Shown here: piece after piece, positions 1 to 8,970 of the stretch
Position numbering within the stretch: the first letter of the stretch is position 1
Layout of the letters: each line of letters begins with the position of its first letter
Source of the DNA: Alicyclobacillus sp. SP_1
GTDB taxonomy: Bacteria > Bacillota > Bacilli > Alicyclobacillales > Alicyclobacillaceae
Assembly (NCBI RefSeq): GCF_024706985.1
Contig: NZ_JAMCCX010000008.1
Span: 36,535 to 100,534, forward strand
Direction of reading: 5' to 3'
DNA: 64,000 nucleotides
Made by a program: the position numbers and the translations under genes
Notes under the pieces: model-generated
The model's input: the letters and a program-made list of their open reading frames with translations, nothing else
What the model was told of the DNA's origin: nothing
Databases searched by the model: none

Positions 1-100
1 CGACTTTGGTCGACGTTTTGCGAAAGTCGAAGTTGATGTGGAAAGTGCGGAAGAGCATAGTGCGCGAGCACTCATCACCACACAGTTGATGGAGAGGTGA
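1..100 (+). CDS. C-terminal end of an unidentified protein (partial)
   Basis: An open frame enters the window from the left edge (first whole codon at 2) and ends at the TGA at 98-100. It encodes about 32 residues, starting DFGRRFAKVEV and ending TTQLMER, acidic in the middle. The last codons double as the Shine-Dalgarno of dnaE, which starts 9 bases downstream, so the two genes are probably co-transcribed. I do not recognise the family from this tail. In Bacillus, sporulation genes (ytrH/ytrI) lie near dnaE, but nothing here proves homology. Confidence 0.5.
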   Translation, partial: DFGRRFAKVEVDVESAEEHSARALITTQLMER

Positions 101-109
101 GCGAAGCCG

Positions 110-3106
110 TTGACTGCATTTGTCCATCTGCACGTGCACACAGGGTACTCCTTGAAGGAAAGTTGTCTGCGCATTCCGGATGCTATCGCCAAGGCGAAGA
201 GCGCTGGTATGACTGCGCTCGCCATCACAGACACGAACGCACTCTATGGTGTTGTTCCATTTTACAAAGCAGCCCGTGAAGCTGGTATTCACCCGATTCT
301 CGGGGCCCAATTGCAGGTGGACATGGGGTCAGTGCTGGACACGGTCGTGTTACTTGCGCGTAATTTGGACGGCTACCGAGACCTGTGTCAATTGGTGACG
401 GCTGCCCATCAGAAGCCGCGCCAGCCGCATGTGACGCTGTCTGAACTTGCCGAACGGTCTCTGCATCTTTTCGTCCTCGTAGCTGGAGGCGAGTCTCAGT
501 TGTTGCGGCAGTATGCCGCTGGGCAAGATGAGACTGCCACCGATTCGTTGGTGAGCCTGGTCGATGTCGTACCGACTGGGCAAGTCTATGTGGATATTCA
601 AGACCACGGTGTGGAACACGAACGCCGGGGTCTGCCTGGTCTGCTAGCTGCGTCTCGCAAATTGGCAATACCGCTCGCCGCCACGAACGATGTCCACTAT
701 CAGGAAGAGGAAGACGCCACAGTGCAGCGCGTATTGGCAGCCATCGATACGGCTTCGCCCGCTTCACCCCTGGCCTCCACGCGCTATCATCTCGCCACTG
801 AGGAAGAGATGTTGGCGCGCTTCGTGCACTTTCCGGAGGCGCTCGCAAACACGGTCGAGATTGCTCAAGCTTGCCAAGTGGAGCTACCTTTGGGGCAGGT
901 CCGATTGCCAGTATATCCAGTTGCCGCTGGTGAATCGTCAGCCGAAGTGCTCCGCAAAGCGGCGACGGCAGGCGCTGTTTCACGTTACGGTACGTTGACG
1001 ACAAACGTCATCGAGAGGCTCCATCACGAACTGGAGATCATCACTCGTCTCGGTTTTGCGGATTACTTCTTGGTCGTTGCGGATTTCATCCGCTTTGCCC
1101 ATCGTCAGGGCATCTCGACTGGACCTGGTCGAGGCTCTGCGGCGGGGAGCCTTGTCGCCTACGCGCTTCGTATCACGGATGTCGATCCGCTGGCAAACCA
1201 CCTTCTCTTTGAGCGCTTTCTCAACCCGGAGCGGGTCAGTTGGCCTGACATCGATACAGATTTTGAGTTCGAGCGCCGTGGCGAAGTCATCCAGTACGTT
1301 CAAAATCGTTACGGAGCCCATCACGTTGCGCAGATTGGCACCTTTGGAACGCTTGCAGCTCGCGCCGCTTTGCGCGATGGTGGGCGGGCACTCGGGGAGG
1401 ATAATGGGCGGATCGACCGACTGGCCAAGCTCATTCCGCAGCAACCCGGCGTGACGCTTTGCGGGGCGCGGGAGCAGGTACCTGCATTGCGGCAGATGCT
1501 GGAGAGTGACCCGCGTGCTCATCGGCTTTATGAAACTGCTATTCAACTGGAAGGCTTGCCGCGCCACCCATCGATCCATGCGGCGGGCGTCATCATTTCG
1601 CCGCTTCCCATTGCCGACTTGGTGCCAGTCGTTCCTGGGCCGGATGGTATTGCCGTGACGCAGTTTCCGATGGAAGATGTGGAGTCGCTCGGATTTGTGA
1701 AAATGGACTTTCTGGGGCTGAAGACGCTGACTTTGATTGACGGCACGATTGCCAGCGTTCAGCGACGCAGCGACCAGCGGGTGGACTTTCGCAAACTCCC
1801 GACGGACGATGCGGCAACTTTCGCCATGCTCAGTCGCGGCCAGACGAGCGGGTGCTTTCAATTGGAGTCTTCGAGTGGGGTGCGCCGGGTGCTGAGGGAC
1901 TTGAAGCCGACTTCAATGGAGGATTTGATTGCCGTCATTTCCCTGTACCGACCTGGTCCAATGGACAACATTCCAACATTCATTGCCGCCAAGCACGGGA
2001 GACAGCCGATTCACTACCCCCATCCGGACTTGCAGCCTATTCTCGCCGATACCTACGGAGTTATTGTCTACCAAGAACAAATCATGCAAATTGCGTCGAA
2101 GATGGCTGGGTTCTCTCTTGGACAGGCAGATTTGCTTCGGCGTGCGGTCTCGAAGAAGAAGCGCGATGTGCTGGATGCAGAGCGTGAACGATTTGTTTCT
2201 GGATGCAGGGAGCGGGGATACGGGGATGACGTGGCGAACGGTGTCTACGATTTGATTGTTCGGTTTGCAGACTATGGATTCAATCGCTCGCACGCGGCGG
2301 CTTACGCTGTGCTCAGTTATCGTACGGCCTACTTGCGGGCGCACCACCCGGCTGATTTCTTTGCGACGCTCATGACCCTAGCGAGTGCTCATCCGGATAA
2401 GGTGCGCGATTATGCAAAAGATGCGGCGGCGCTTGGAATTCGCGTCCTGCCGCCGTCGGTGCAGTATAGCGATGGTGATTTTTGTGCAGAGTCTGACACG
2501 TCCATTCGTTCGGGACTGCTTTCTCTGCGCGGCGTTGGCCGTGCGGCTGTGGCAGAACTGGTGCGCATGCGCAAAGACGGAGGCTCGTTCTCGTCGCTTG
2601 TGGATTTGGTCCAACGCGTGTCGCCGCGCGTGTGCAACCGAAAGGCGATGGAGAGCCTACTGCTGGGCGGGGCGCTGGCCGACCTTTTGCCAACATCCGA
2701 GGCATCCTCGGATGTTAAGATGAAGCTGCTTTCGAGCGCCTACGAAGCAGTTCAGGGCAGTCCGAGTAGCAGTAGTTCAGTGCCACTCTTTGGTCTGGCT
2801 GACGCCGAGTCGGGGAAGAGGGCGCTGCGCAGCGAGATAGCTCCTATGGAACAAAGCGGCGAAGGATTGGAGACCTTGTTCATCCGCTATCGCAGTTCCG
2901 CAGAGTCTAGAGCGATGCTGTCAAAAGTACGACAAATTTTGGCCGATTCACGGGGCACGACGCCTGTCGTCCTGTACGATGAAGAGTCTCGGCGCGCGCG
3001 ACGCCTGGAAGAAAAGTGGAACGTTACTCCGAGCGTGGACGTGATTGCCGAATTGGAGTCGGTCGTTGGGATTGGAAATGTGAAGCTACGGCCTTCCGCC
3101 GTATAA
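110..3106 (+). CDS. dnaE: DNA polymerase III subunit alpha, short form
   Basis: Replicative DNA polymerase of the DnaE type. A PHP domain opens the protein (FVHLHVHTGYS, residues 4-14), followed by the C-family polymerase palm with catalytic aspartates at D380 and D382 (PDIDTD) and D533 (KMDFLGL), then fingers and a helix-hairpin-helix region (GVGRAAVAEL). The TTG start is chosen because GGAGAGGTGA lies 9 bases upstream and the PHP motif begins at once. At 998 residues it is about 110-150 shorter than usual DnaE. The shortfall lies after the helix-hairpin-helix: the stretch that normally carries the OB-fold is replaced by a Ser-rich linker (SPSSSSS), while a C-terminal block resembling the end of normal DnaE (RYRSSAESRAML) remains. 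pgpA follows 52 bases later. Confidence 0.95.
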   Translation: MTAFVHLHVHTGYSLKESCLRIPDAIAKAKSAGMTALAITDTNALYGVVPFYKAAREAGIHPILGAQLQVDMGSVLDTVVLLARNLDGYRDLCQLVTAAHQKPRQPHVTLSELAERSLHLFVLVAGGESQLLRQYAAGQDETATDSLVSLVDVVPTGQVYVDIQDHGVEHERRGLPGLLAASRKLAIPLAATNDVHYQEEEDATVQRVLAAIDTASPASPLASTRYHLATEEEMLARFVHFPEALANTVEIAQACQVELPLGQVRLPVYPVAAGESSAEVLRKAATAGAVSRYGTLTTNVIERLHHELEIITRLGFADYFLVVADFIRFAHRQGISTGPGRGSAAGSLVAYALRITDVDPLANHLLFERFLNPERVSWPDIDTDFEFERRGEVIQYVQNRYGAHHVAQIGTFGTLAARAALRDGGRALGEDNGRIDRLAKLIPQQPGVTLCGAREQVPALRQMLESDPRAHRLYETAIQLEGLPRHPSIHAAGVIISPLPIADLVPVVPGPDGIAVTQFPMEDVESLGFVKMDFLGLKTLTLIDGTIASVQRRSDQRVDFRKLPTDDAATFAMLSRGQTSGCFQLESSSGVRRVLRDLKPTSMEDLIAVISLYRPGPMDNIPTFIAAKHGRQPIHYPHPDLQPILADTYGVIVYQEQIMQIASKMAGFSLGQADLLRRAVSKKKRDVLDAERERFVSGCRERGYGDDVANGVYDLIVRFADYGFNRSHAAAYAVLSYRTAYLRAHHPADFFATLMTLASAHPDKVRDYAKDAAALGIRVLPPSVQYSDGDFCAESDTSIRSGLLSLRGVGRAAVAELVRMRKDGGSFSSLVDLVQRVSPRVCNRKAMESLLLGGALADLLPTSEASSDVKMKLLSSAYEAVQGSPSSSSSVPLFGLADAESGKRALRSEIAPMEQSGEGLETLFIRYRSSAESRAMLSKVRQILADSRGTTPVVLYDEESRRARRLEEKWNVTPSVDVIAELESVVGIGNVKLRPSAV

Positions 3107-3158
3107 TCTGGAGAGATGCAGAGTACTGTGAGAGAGACAGGCCGTAGGGGGTGAGTGG

Positions 3159-3641
3159 ATGAAGGATGAGGTGATTGCCCTGCTGTCCAAGCGGGGCGTT
3201 GAATTGACGGATATTGCAGCGATTGTTCACCAATTGCAGGCGCCCTATTACGCAGATTTGACCATCGATGTCTGCCGCGAGAGCGTGCTTCGTGTTTTGG
3301 ACAAGCGCGAAGTTCAGCACGCACTCTTCACCGGCATTGCGCTCGACCAGTTGGCAGAGCAGAAACTTCTGCCGGAGCCACTCCAGAGCATCATGGAGAA
3401 AGATGAGCCGCTCTACGGAGTAGACGAGATTGTCGCCTTAGCCGTGACCAATGTGTACGGCTCCATCGGTCTTACAAACTTTGGATACTTGGATAAGACG
3501 AAAGTGGGTATTCTCGGGTATCTCAACAACCACGATACTGAGATACACGTTTTTTTGGACGATCTCGTTGCGAGCATTGCAGCTGCTGCCGCGGCTCGGA
3601 TTGCTCATCAGCATCACGCAGCGTCTTATCCGGACGACTAG
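3159..3641 (+). CDS. Phosphatidylglycerophosphatase A family protein (YutG-like)
   Basis: A 160-residue protein matching the YutG/PgpA family, which dephosphorylates phosphatidylglycerol phosphate in phosphatidylglycerol synthesis. The recognisable blocks are TGIALDQLAEQKLLPEPL in the middle, then LYGVDEIVALAV, NVYGSIGLTNFGYLDK and a C-terminal Ala-rich helix ending ARIAHQ. This is the soluble Bacillus YutG form rather than the membrane-spanning PgpA of Proteobacteria, so the enzymatic role here is a family-level inference. An SD (AGGGGGTGAG) precedes the ATG. It follows dnaE closely and is likely read from the same transcript. Confidence 0.85.
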   Translation: MKDEVIALLSKRGVELTDIAAIVHQLQAPYYADLTIDVCRESVLRVLDKREVQHALFTGIALDQLAEQKLLPEPLQSIMEKDEPLYGVDEIVALAVTNVYGSIGLTNFGYLDKTKVGILGYLNNHDTEIHVFLDDLVASIAAAAAARIAHQHHAASYPDD

Positions 3642-3694
3642 TTGGCGCAGGCACGAAGGTCATGCCGTTTTTTACTATGCTCTCTAGTGTTCGG

Positions 3695-3710
3695 ACATGA
3701 TATACTATCG
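3695..3710 (+). promoter_or_regulatory. Extended -10 promoter for the accDA run
   Basis: TGATATACT (3698-3706) is a full extended -10 element (TGn plus TATACT). No good -35 hexamer lies 16-18 bases upstream, as is typical for extended -10 promoters. It is placed to drive the small protein at 3786 and accD-accA. Confidence 0.5.
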
Positions 3711-3785
3711 TTATGTATTCCTGCTCGGACCACGGGAAGTGGTTTTGGCGTTCGGTTGGATGGGAATGGATTGGGGCGAGGGTGG

Positions 3786-3980
3786 ATGTGGACTGTGATT
3801 TACATCGCTCAGTCCGCCAAACAGGCTGAGCGGGTGAAAGACCAACTGACCAACGAAGGCTTTTTAGCAAAAATTCGCCCGGCTCATGTGGCGAAACAGC
3901 AGTACGAGATTTTGATTCCGGAAACGGAACTGGATGAGGTGCGGGAAGTCTTAAATGACATTTTGCACTCGTCTTTTTGA
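3786..3980 (+). CDS. Small conserved protein upstream of accD (DUF2007-like)
   Basis: A 64-residue protein beginning MWTVIYIAQSAKQAERV and ending with an acidic helix (ELDEVREVLNDIL). The pattern is a beta-alpha-beta-beta-alpha fold of the kind seen in DUF2007-like proteins. Short relatives in this position are often mislabelled glutamate decarboxylase in databases (from memory), which the length rules out. The open frame extends upstream to 3642, but a purine-rich SD (GGGCGAGGG) sits just before the ATG at 3786 and the upstream extension does not look like protein. accD begins 15 bases downstream. Function unknown. Confidence 0.7.
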   Translation: MWTVIYIAQSAKQAERVKDQLTNEGFLAKIRPAHVAKQQYEILIPETELDEVREVLNDILHSSF

Positions 3981-3995
3981 TGTCGAGGTGACCTA

Positions 3996-4904
3996 GTGCT
4001 TAGAGACCTGTTTACAAAAAAACGTCATTATGCCACGTTGCCACCGACCGAACAGCGGCCACAAACTGCTGTACCAGCGGTGGGAGAGAAAGACATCCCG
4101 CGCGGTTTAGTTGAAAAGTGTGACGGTTGCGGGGCGTTGCTGATGGCGAAAGAGCTGCAAAAAAATCTCTATACGTGCCCGCACTGTCACCACCACTTCA
4201 ATGTGGACGCTTGGACGCGGCTGTCGATTACCCTGGATAACGGATCGTTCGAAGAAATGGATGCTGGAGTGCATTCCCAAAATCCGCTGAACTTTCCTGA
4301 CTATCAGAGTAAGCTGGACAAGGCGCAGACGGCTACTGGATTGGTCGAAGGGGTGGTGACAGGCACCGGAAGCATTTCTGGATTTCCGGTAGTCGTGGGC
4401 GTGATGGATGCGCGTTTCATTATGGGCAGTATGGGCTCTGCAGTTGGCGAGAAATTGACGCGAGCGATGGAGAGGGCCTATGATACGCGCACGCCGATGG
4501 TACTCTTCACGGCCTCTGGTGGGGCGCGTATGCAAGAGGGTGTCCTCTCACTCATGCAAATGGCGAAGACGAGCGTGGCTTTAGAGCGCATGAATGAGGC
4601 GGGCGTCTTGTTCGTGACGGTCATCACGCATCCGACGACAGGCGGGGTCAGTGCGTCGTTTGCGTCTCTGGGGGATATTGTTCTAGCCGAGCCGGGAGCG
4701 TTGTTTGGCTTTGCTGGACGGCGGGTTATTGAACAGACCATTCGTCAAAAATTACCGGAGGATTTTCAGACCGCAGAATTTGTGTTGAAGCATGGCATGA
4801 TTGACGAGGTCGTCCATCGCGCAGAGATTCCAGCTACGCTCACGACCATTCTGAGAATTCATCGACAAGGGGGGCGACCGAATGGCGACGGAGTTGGAGT
4901 TTGA
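3996..4904 (+). CDS. accD: Acetyl-CoA carboxylase carboxyltransferase subunit beta
   Basis: Beta half of the carboxyltransferase that moves the carboxyl group from carboxybiotin to acetyl-CoA, giving malonyl-CoA for fatty acid synthesis. The N-terminal zinc ribbon has all four cysteines, C42, C45, C61 and C64. The crotonase-like core follows, with the GGARMQEG block and [13 protein letters not shown]. Length 302 is normal (about 290-300). The start is GTG at 3996 with GAGGTGA upstream. The 3' end overlaps accA by 23 bases, so the two halves of the enzyme are translationally coupled. Confidence 0.97.
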   Translation: MLRDLFTKKRHYATLPPTEQRPQTAVPAVGEKDIPRGLVEKCDGCGALLMAKELQKNLYTCPHCHHHFNVDAWTRLSITLDNGSFEEMDAGVHSQNPLNFPDYQSKLDKAQTATGLVEGVVTGTGSISGFPVVVGVMDARFIMGSMGSAVGEKLTRAMERAYDTRTPMVLFTASGGARMQEGVLSLMQMAKTSVALERMNEAGVLFVTVITHPTTGGVSASFASLGDIVLAEPGALFGFAGRRVIEQTIRQKLPEDFQTAEFVLKHGMIDEVVHRAEIPATLTTILRIHRQGGRPNGDGVGV

Positions 4905-5868
4905 GCGTCCCATTCGCGACCTTCAGGCGAAAATTGTTGAGTTGCGCGGCCTGACGGAGACGAACGGCGTTAATTTGGCCGGGGAACTGTCCAATCTCGA
5001 ACACAAGCTCGAGGAGATAACGCAATCGGTTTACGGCGGATTGACAGCTTGGCAGCGCGTGCAGTTGGCGCGGCAGCCCGGTCGGCCTACCACGCTCGAC
5101 TATATTCGCGGCATGTGTGAAGAATTTATCGAGTTGCATGGCGACCGTGCGTTTCGGGATGACCCGGCCATCGTCGGCGGCATCGGGTTGATGGATGGTC
5201 AAGCGCTGACCATCATTGGACATCAGCGGGGACGGGACACGAAAGAGAACCTTGAGCGCAATTTTGGAATGGCTCACCCGGAAGGCTATCGCAAAGCGCT
5301 GCGTCTCATGCGCCAAGCAGAGAAATTTGGGCGCCCGGTGGTGCTTTTCATTGATACGAAAGGCGCATATCCAGGGAGTTCCGCTGAGGAGCGCGGCCAA
5401 AGTGAGGCGATTGCTACGAATCTGCGGGCGATGGCGGGCCTGCGCACGCCGACCATCTGTATTGTCACCGGCGAAGGCGGCAGTGGCGGTGCGCTCGGGC
5501 TGGGCCTAACGGATCGAATTTTCGCCCTGGAGTATGCTTGGTATTCGGTGATTGCGCCTGAATCTGCGGCGGCCATTCTCTGGCGTGACTCTGCTTTTGC
5601 GGAACGCGCCGCTGAGTCAATGCACATCACGGCCCCCGACCTGTTGGTGTATGGGATTGCTGATGGATTGATTCCAGAGCCTGTTGGCGGTGCCCAAAAA
5701 AATCCACAAGAGGTCATTCAGAGGGTCCGCGAGAAAATTCTTGTGACTTTGCAAGAACTGAAGCAAATTCCTATTGCCGAACTCGTAGAAGCGAGGTACC
5801 ATAAGTACAGGGATATGGGATCTTACTCGGAAGACGAATTGAACGGAAGCGGCGATGTCCACCCATGA
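4882..5868 (+). CDS. accA: Acetyl-CoA carboxylase carboxyltransferase subunit alpha
   Basis: Alpha half of the acetyl-CoA carboxyltransferase; it pairs with AccD in an alpha2beta2 complex. Clear family blocks are [42 protein letters not shown] and [12 protein letters not shown] (the oxyanion-hole region). Length 328 is typical. ATG at 4882 has AAGGGGGG upstream, inside the last codons of accD. A hairpin terminator overlaps its stop codon. Confidence 0.97.
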   Translation: MATELEFERPIRDLQAKIVELRGLTETNGVNLAGELSNLEHKLEEITQSVYGGLTAWQRVQLARQPGRPTTLDYIRGMCEEFIELHGDRAFRDDPAIVGGIGLMDGQALTIIGHQRGRDTKENLERNFGMAHPEGYRKALRLMRQAEKFGRPVVLFIDTKGAYPGSSAEERGQSEAIATNLRAMAGLRTPTICIVTGEGGSGGALGLGLTDRIFALEYAWYSVIAPESAAAILWRDSAFAERAAESMHITAPDLLVYGIADGLIPEPVGGAQKNPQEVIQRVREKILVTLQELKQIPIAELVEARYHKYRDMGSYSEDELNGSGDVHP

Positions 5869-5888
5869 TGGTGGACATTCCGTTTTCC
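5855..5888 (+). terminator. Rho-independent terminator after accA
   Basis: A perfect 9-bp inverted repeat, ATGTCCACC (5855-5863) and GGTGGACAT (5870-5878), with a 6-base loop, is followed by TCCGTTTT. The left arm lies within the last accA codons. The T tract is short and interrupted, so termination may be partial and read into pyk. Confidence 0.6.
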
Positions 5889-5992
5889 CGGGGGAAATTG
5901 CCGAGACCACTTGCAGAGTAGCTCTCCCAGGCAGGCATTTTGCCGAACGTCAGCGTTCCCAAATCTGGTTTGTTGAAAAGGAAAGGTGAGGT

Positions 5993-7747
5993 ATGAGAAA
6001 AACAAAAATTGTGTGTACGATTGGACCAGCCAGTGAGTCTCTTGACATGCTGCGTCAACTCATGCGGGCCGGCATGGATGTCGCTCGCTTGAACTTTTCT
6101 CACGGTACATACGAAGAACATGCGGAACGTATTCGCCGCATTCGCCAGGCAGCGGACGAAGTGAACAAACACGTGGCCATCTTGTTGGATGTCAAAGGGC
6201 CAAAAATTCGTACCGGAAAAATTGAAGGCGGTCAAGTGGAGTTGGTGGATGGTGCGGAGGTCACGTTGACCATAACTCCAGTCGAGCGCGGCACTGCGAG
6301 TCGCGTTTGGATTTCGTACGAAGGTCTGGTGGAAGATGTATACCCAGGTGCCCCCATTCGCATTGACGATGGTCTCATTGGTCTCGAAGTCATTGAGGTT
6401 TCTGGAGCAGACATACGCTGCCGAGTGACGAATGGCGGCACGCTCAAGGACAACAAAGGCATCAACGTTCCAGGTGTCACGCTGCGCATCCCAGGGGTTA
6501 CCGATAAAGATAAGGCGGACATTCGCTTCGGGATTGAGCAGGGTGTGGATATGTTTGCGGCTTCGTTTGTCCGCAAAGCAGGCGACATCTTAGAGGTTCG
6601 GAAGATTCTCGAAGAACACGAGTACACGGCCGACATCATTGCCAAGATTGAGACTGTCGAAGGAATGGACAGGCTCGAAGAAATTCTTGAAGTGACTGAC
6701 GGCATGATGGTCGCTCGCGGAGACCTTGGTGTGGAGATTGCAACGGAAGATGTACCGTTGGCGCAAAAGCGGATTATTAGTCTCTGCAATCGTGCTGGCA
6801 AACCGGTTATCACGGCTACCCAAATGCTTGATTCCATGCAGCGTAATCCGCGACCGACGCGGGCAGAAGCGGGCGATGTCGCAAATGCCATTTTCGATGG
6901 TACTGATGCGGTCATGCTTTCCGGCGAGACGGCAGCTGGCCGCTATCCACTCGAGGCAGTGCAGACCATGGCGCAAATTGCGCTCCGCGCTGAGGATGCC
7001 ATTCTCAAAAATGAGGTTGCTTATCGGCATCATGTTAAGGTCGAGCGGATGGTCACGGATGCGGTCAGCCACGCTGCCAAAGAGATGGCGGAAGACCTGG
7101 ATGTGGCAGCCATTGTGACGGCCACCACATCCGGCTATACAGCTCGCAAAATTGCTAAACACCGCCCACTTCGCGACGTGATTGCCGCCACCCCGAGCAG
7201 TCAAGTAGCGCGGCGTCTCATGGTCACGTGGGGAATTCATCCAGTCGTGGTGTCGATGACGACCACGACCGATGAAGTGTTGGAGACCGCGGTTCAAGGA
7301 GCTCTCGATGCTGGCTATGTGCGCCATGGCGACATGGTGGTCATCGTTGCGGGGGTTCCGGTAGGAATGAGTGGAACCACGAATTTGCTCAAAGTGCATA
7401 CGCTCGGCGATGTTTTGGTGCGAGGCACGGGAATCGGAAAAGCAGCCGCCAGTGGTCGGGCGATTGTGGCGACGTCTGCCGCCGAGATACTACAGCGCAC
7501 GGAAGTCGGAGATATTCTCGTCACAGATGTGACGGATGCTGACGTGATGCCCGCCATTGAGCGTGCATCTGCCTTGGTTGTGGAAGAAGGTGGATTGACG
7601 TCTCATGCAGCCGTGGTTGCCATCTCTCTCGGCAAGCCAGTGGTGGTAGGCGCGCGCGGTGCCACCAAGTTGGTTCCTGATGGAGCCACCATCACGGTCG
7701 ATCCGTTGCGGGGCCTCATCTATCGCGGCCGCGCACAGGTGCTCTGA
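5993..7747 (+). CDS. pyk: Pyruvate kinase with C-terminal PEP-utiliser domain
   Basis: Catalyses phosphoenolpyruvate plus ADP to pyruvate plus ATP, the last step of glycolysis. The barrel opens with KTKIVCTIGPAS, carries the substrate-binding signature (IIAKIETVEGMDRLEEIL) and MVARGDLGVEI, and is followed by the usual C-terminal domain. Residues after about 475 form an extra domain like the phosphohistidine segment of PEP-utilising enzymes (GGLTSHAAVVA, GKPVVVGARGAT), as in Bacillus and Geobacillus pyruvate kinases. Length 584 agrees with that long form. A strong SD (GGAAAGGTGAGG) precedes the ATG. In Bacillus pfkA lies between accA and pyk; here only 124 bases separate them and pfkA is absent. 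Confidence 0.97.
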   Translation: MRKTKIVCTIGPASESLDMLRQLMRAGMDVARLNFSHGTYEEHAERIRRIRQAADEVNKHVAILLDVKGPKIRTGKIEGGQVELVDGAEVTLTITPVERGTASRVWISYEGLVEDVYPGAPIRIDDGLIGLEVIEVSGADIRCRVTNGGTLKDNKGINVPGVTLRIPGVTDKDKADIRFGIEQGVDMFAASFVRKAGDILEVRKILEEHEYTADIIAKIETVEGMDRLEEILEVTDGMMVARGDLGVEIATEDVPLAQKRIISLCNRAGKPVITATQMLDSMQRNPRPTRAEAGDVANAIFDGTDAVMLSGETAAGRYPLEAVQTMAQIALRAEDAILKNEVAYRHHVKVERMVTDAVSHAAKEMAEDLDVAAIVTATTSGYTARKIAKHRPLRDVIAATPSSQVARRLMVTWGIHPVVVSMTTTTDEVLETAVQGALDAGYVRHGDMVVIVAGVPVGMSGTTNLLKVHTLGDVLVRGTGIGKAAASGRAIVATSAAEILQRTEVGDILVTDVTDADVMPAIERASALVVEEGGLTSHAAVVAISLGKPVVVGARGATKLVPDGATITVDPLRGLIYRGRAQVL

Positions 7748-7880
7748 GCACACCATCGGGTGGCCAACGTGGACACTTACTGGCACACGTCACACGTGCC
7801 TGCGGGGCACCTGCGAATGTACCGACAGAGTCCTCATCTGCTTAAGTCTGGCCCGCTTGAGCGGCGAAGTCGCTTAGTCT

Positions 7881-8762
7881 TTAGGTGCTGTGCGTGCCGT
7901 GGTACGGCACGCGAAGTTGAGGCAATTGGATTTCGGCAGCTTCCAAGAGATTGGAAAAGAGTTGCATAGTCGTGACTACCCCTACGCCGCCAGGCGTGGG
8001 GGTCATTGCTTTGACCACGTTGGCGACATCCGGATGTGCGTCGCCCACAATGTCACCCTGAGGAGTCTCGTTGATACCCGCGTCAATCAGCGTCAGATTT
8101 GAGTGGCACATCTCGGGTTGGATGAGTGCAGGTTTACCAACCGCGACGAATGCAATTTCCGCTTGCTGAAGGTGCTTGCCGATGTCGCGAGTGGACGCAT
8201 GGCATACGGTCACCGTGGCCCCTTTGCGGAGCAGCAGGTGAAGGAGTGGCATGCCGACCGTCTTACCGCATCCGATGAGTGCCACATCGCGTCCTCGTAG
8301 GGGGATGCCGTAAAACTCTAAAAGTCTCAGGCAAGCGAGTGGGGTTGCCGGTCGCAAACCGGGATCGCCCACCATATTTGCTAATTGATTTCCTGCAGTC
8401 AGGCCGTCGATGTCCTTCTCCGGTCGAATGGCCGCCAAGATGCGATGGGTATCGAGATGATGAGGTAAGGGCAGCTCGAGCATGATTCCGTGTACATGCG
8501 AATCCTCGTTCCAATGGTGAATGGTGGAGAGTACCTGCTGTTCCGTTACGCGCACCGGAAAGGTGTGCAATTCGTATTCAATGCCCAGTTGCTTCGCCAG
8601 ACGGGCTTTGGACTTGGCGTAACACAGTGAAGCTGCGTCGCCTTCGACCAAAGCGGCAACTAATTTGATGGTCACGCCGAGGCGCTGGTACGCAGAAACC
8701 GTTTCGTGGATGTGTGCTTTCATGGTTTGTGCAACGGGTTTACCGAGCAGTTGATGAGCCAC
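7881..8762 (-). CDS. folD: FolD-type methylenetetrahydrofolate dehydrogenase/cyclohydrolase, divergent
   Basis: Bifunctional one-carbon enzyme that oxidises 5,10-methylene-THF and hydrolyses methenyl-THF. The open frame reaches 8870, but that start lies inside the riboswitch terminator; GTG at 8762, with GAGGAGAG 8 bases upstream, gives a normal 293-residue protein. Y48 and K52 of the YxxxK catalytic motif, the KDIDG block (116-120) and TPTPGGVG are present. Several usually fixed residues differ: the QLPLP motif reads ELPLP (E96), and the cofactor-loop VVGRSxIVGxP reads LIGCGKTVGMP. It could be a diverged paralogue with altered cofactor or activity balance. A perfect 8-bp inverted repeat (7892-7912) lies at its 3' end. 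Convergent with pyk. Confidence 0.88.
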   Translation of the reverse strand: MAHQLLGKPVAQTMKAHIHETVSAYQRLGVTIKLVAALVEGDAASLCYAKSKARLAKQLGIEYELHTFPVRVTEQQVLSTIHHWNEDSHVHGIMLELPLPHHLDTHRILAAIRPEKDIDGLTAGNQLANMVGDPGLRPATPLACLRLLEFYGIPLRGRDVALIGCGKTVGMPLLHLLLRKGATVTVCHASTRDIGKHLQQAEIAFVAVGKPALIQPEMCHSNLTLIDAGINETPQGDIVGDAHPDVANVVKAMTPTPGGVGVVTTMQLFSNLLEAAEIQLPQLRVPYHGTHST

Positions 8763-8850
8763 AGTAATATCTCTCCTCTTCTGGGGTGGCAGGGCAAGGG
8801 TCACTACTTGGCCAACGTGAGCACGTGCAGAACTCCGCTCAGAAGCACAC

Positions 8851-8970
8851 AAAAAGACCGCCCTCGGCAATGAGGAACAACGCAGGTTGTCCAGTTTGCC
8901 CAGGCGGTCGGCATATTTTCACTCACAGTCCCTCGTGGTGCTCCACGTTTCCGCCAGTTCTGTGAGGTGC
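8851..8970 (-). ncRNA. ZTP (pfl) riboswitch with terminator, upstream of folD
   Basis: Read on the minus strand, the leader holds the pfl-motif hallmarks: ACTGGCGGAAACGTGG followed by CCACGAGGG, then GCCGACCGCCTGGGCA. GGCGG at 8955-8951 can pair with CCGCC at 8907-8903 (aptamer). The same segment, GACCGCC at 8909-8903, is a perfect complement of GGCGGTC at 8862-8856, with GGCAA/TTGCC extending the stem, and five T follow at 8855-8851. This is a classic ON switch: ZTP/ZMP binding should block the terminator. Known ZTP riboswitches control folate and purine genes, which fits folD. The motif was recognised by eye. Confidence 0.85.

Noticed and set aside
980..1861. 293-residue minus-strand open frame inside dnaE
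   Set aside because: It lies antisense to conserved polymerase sequence, has no SD and no family resemblance.
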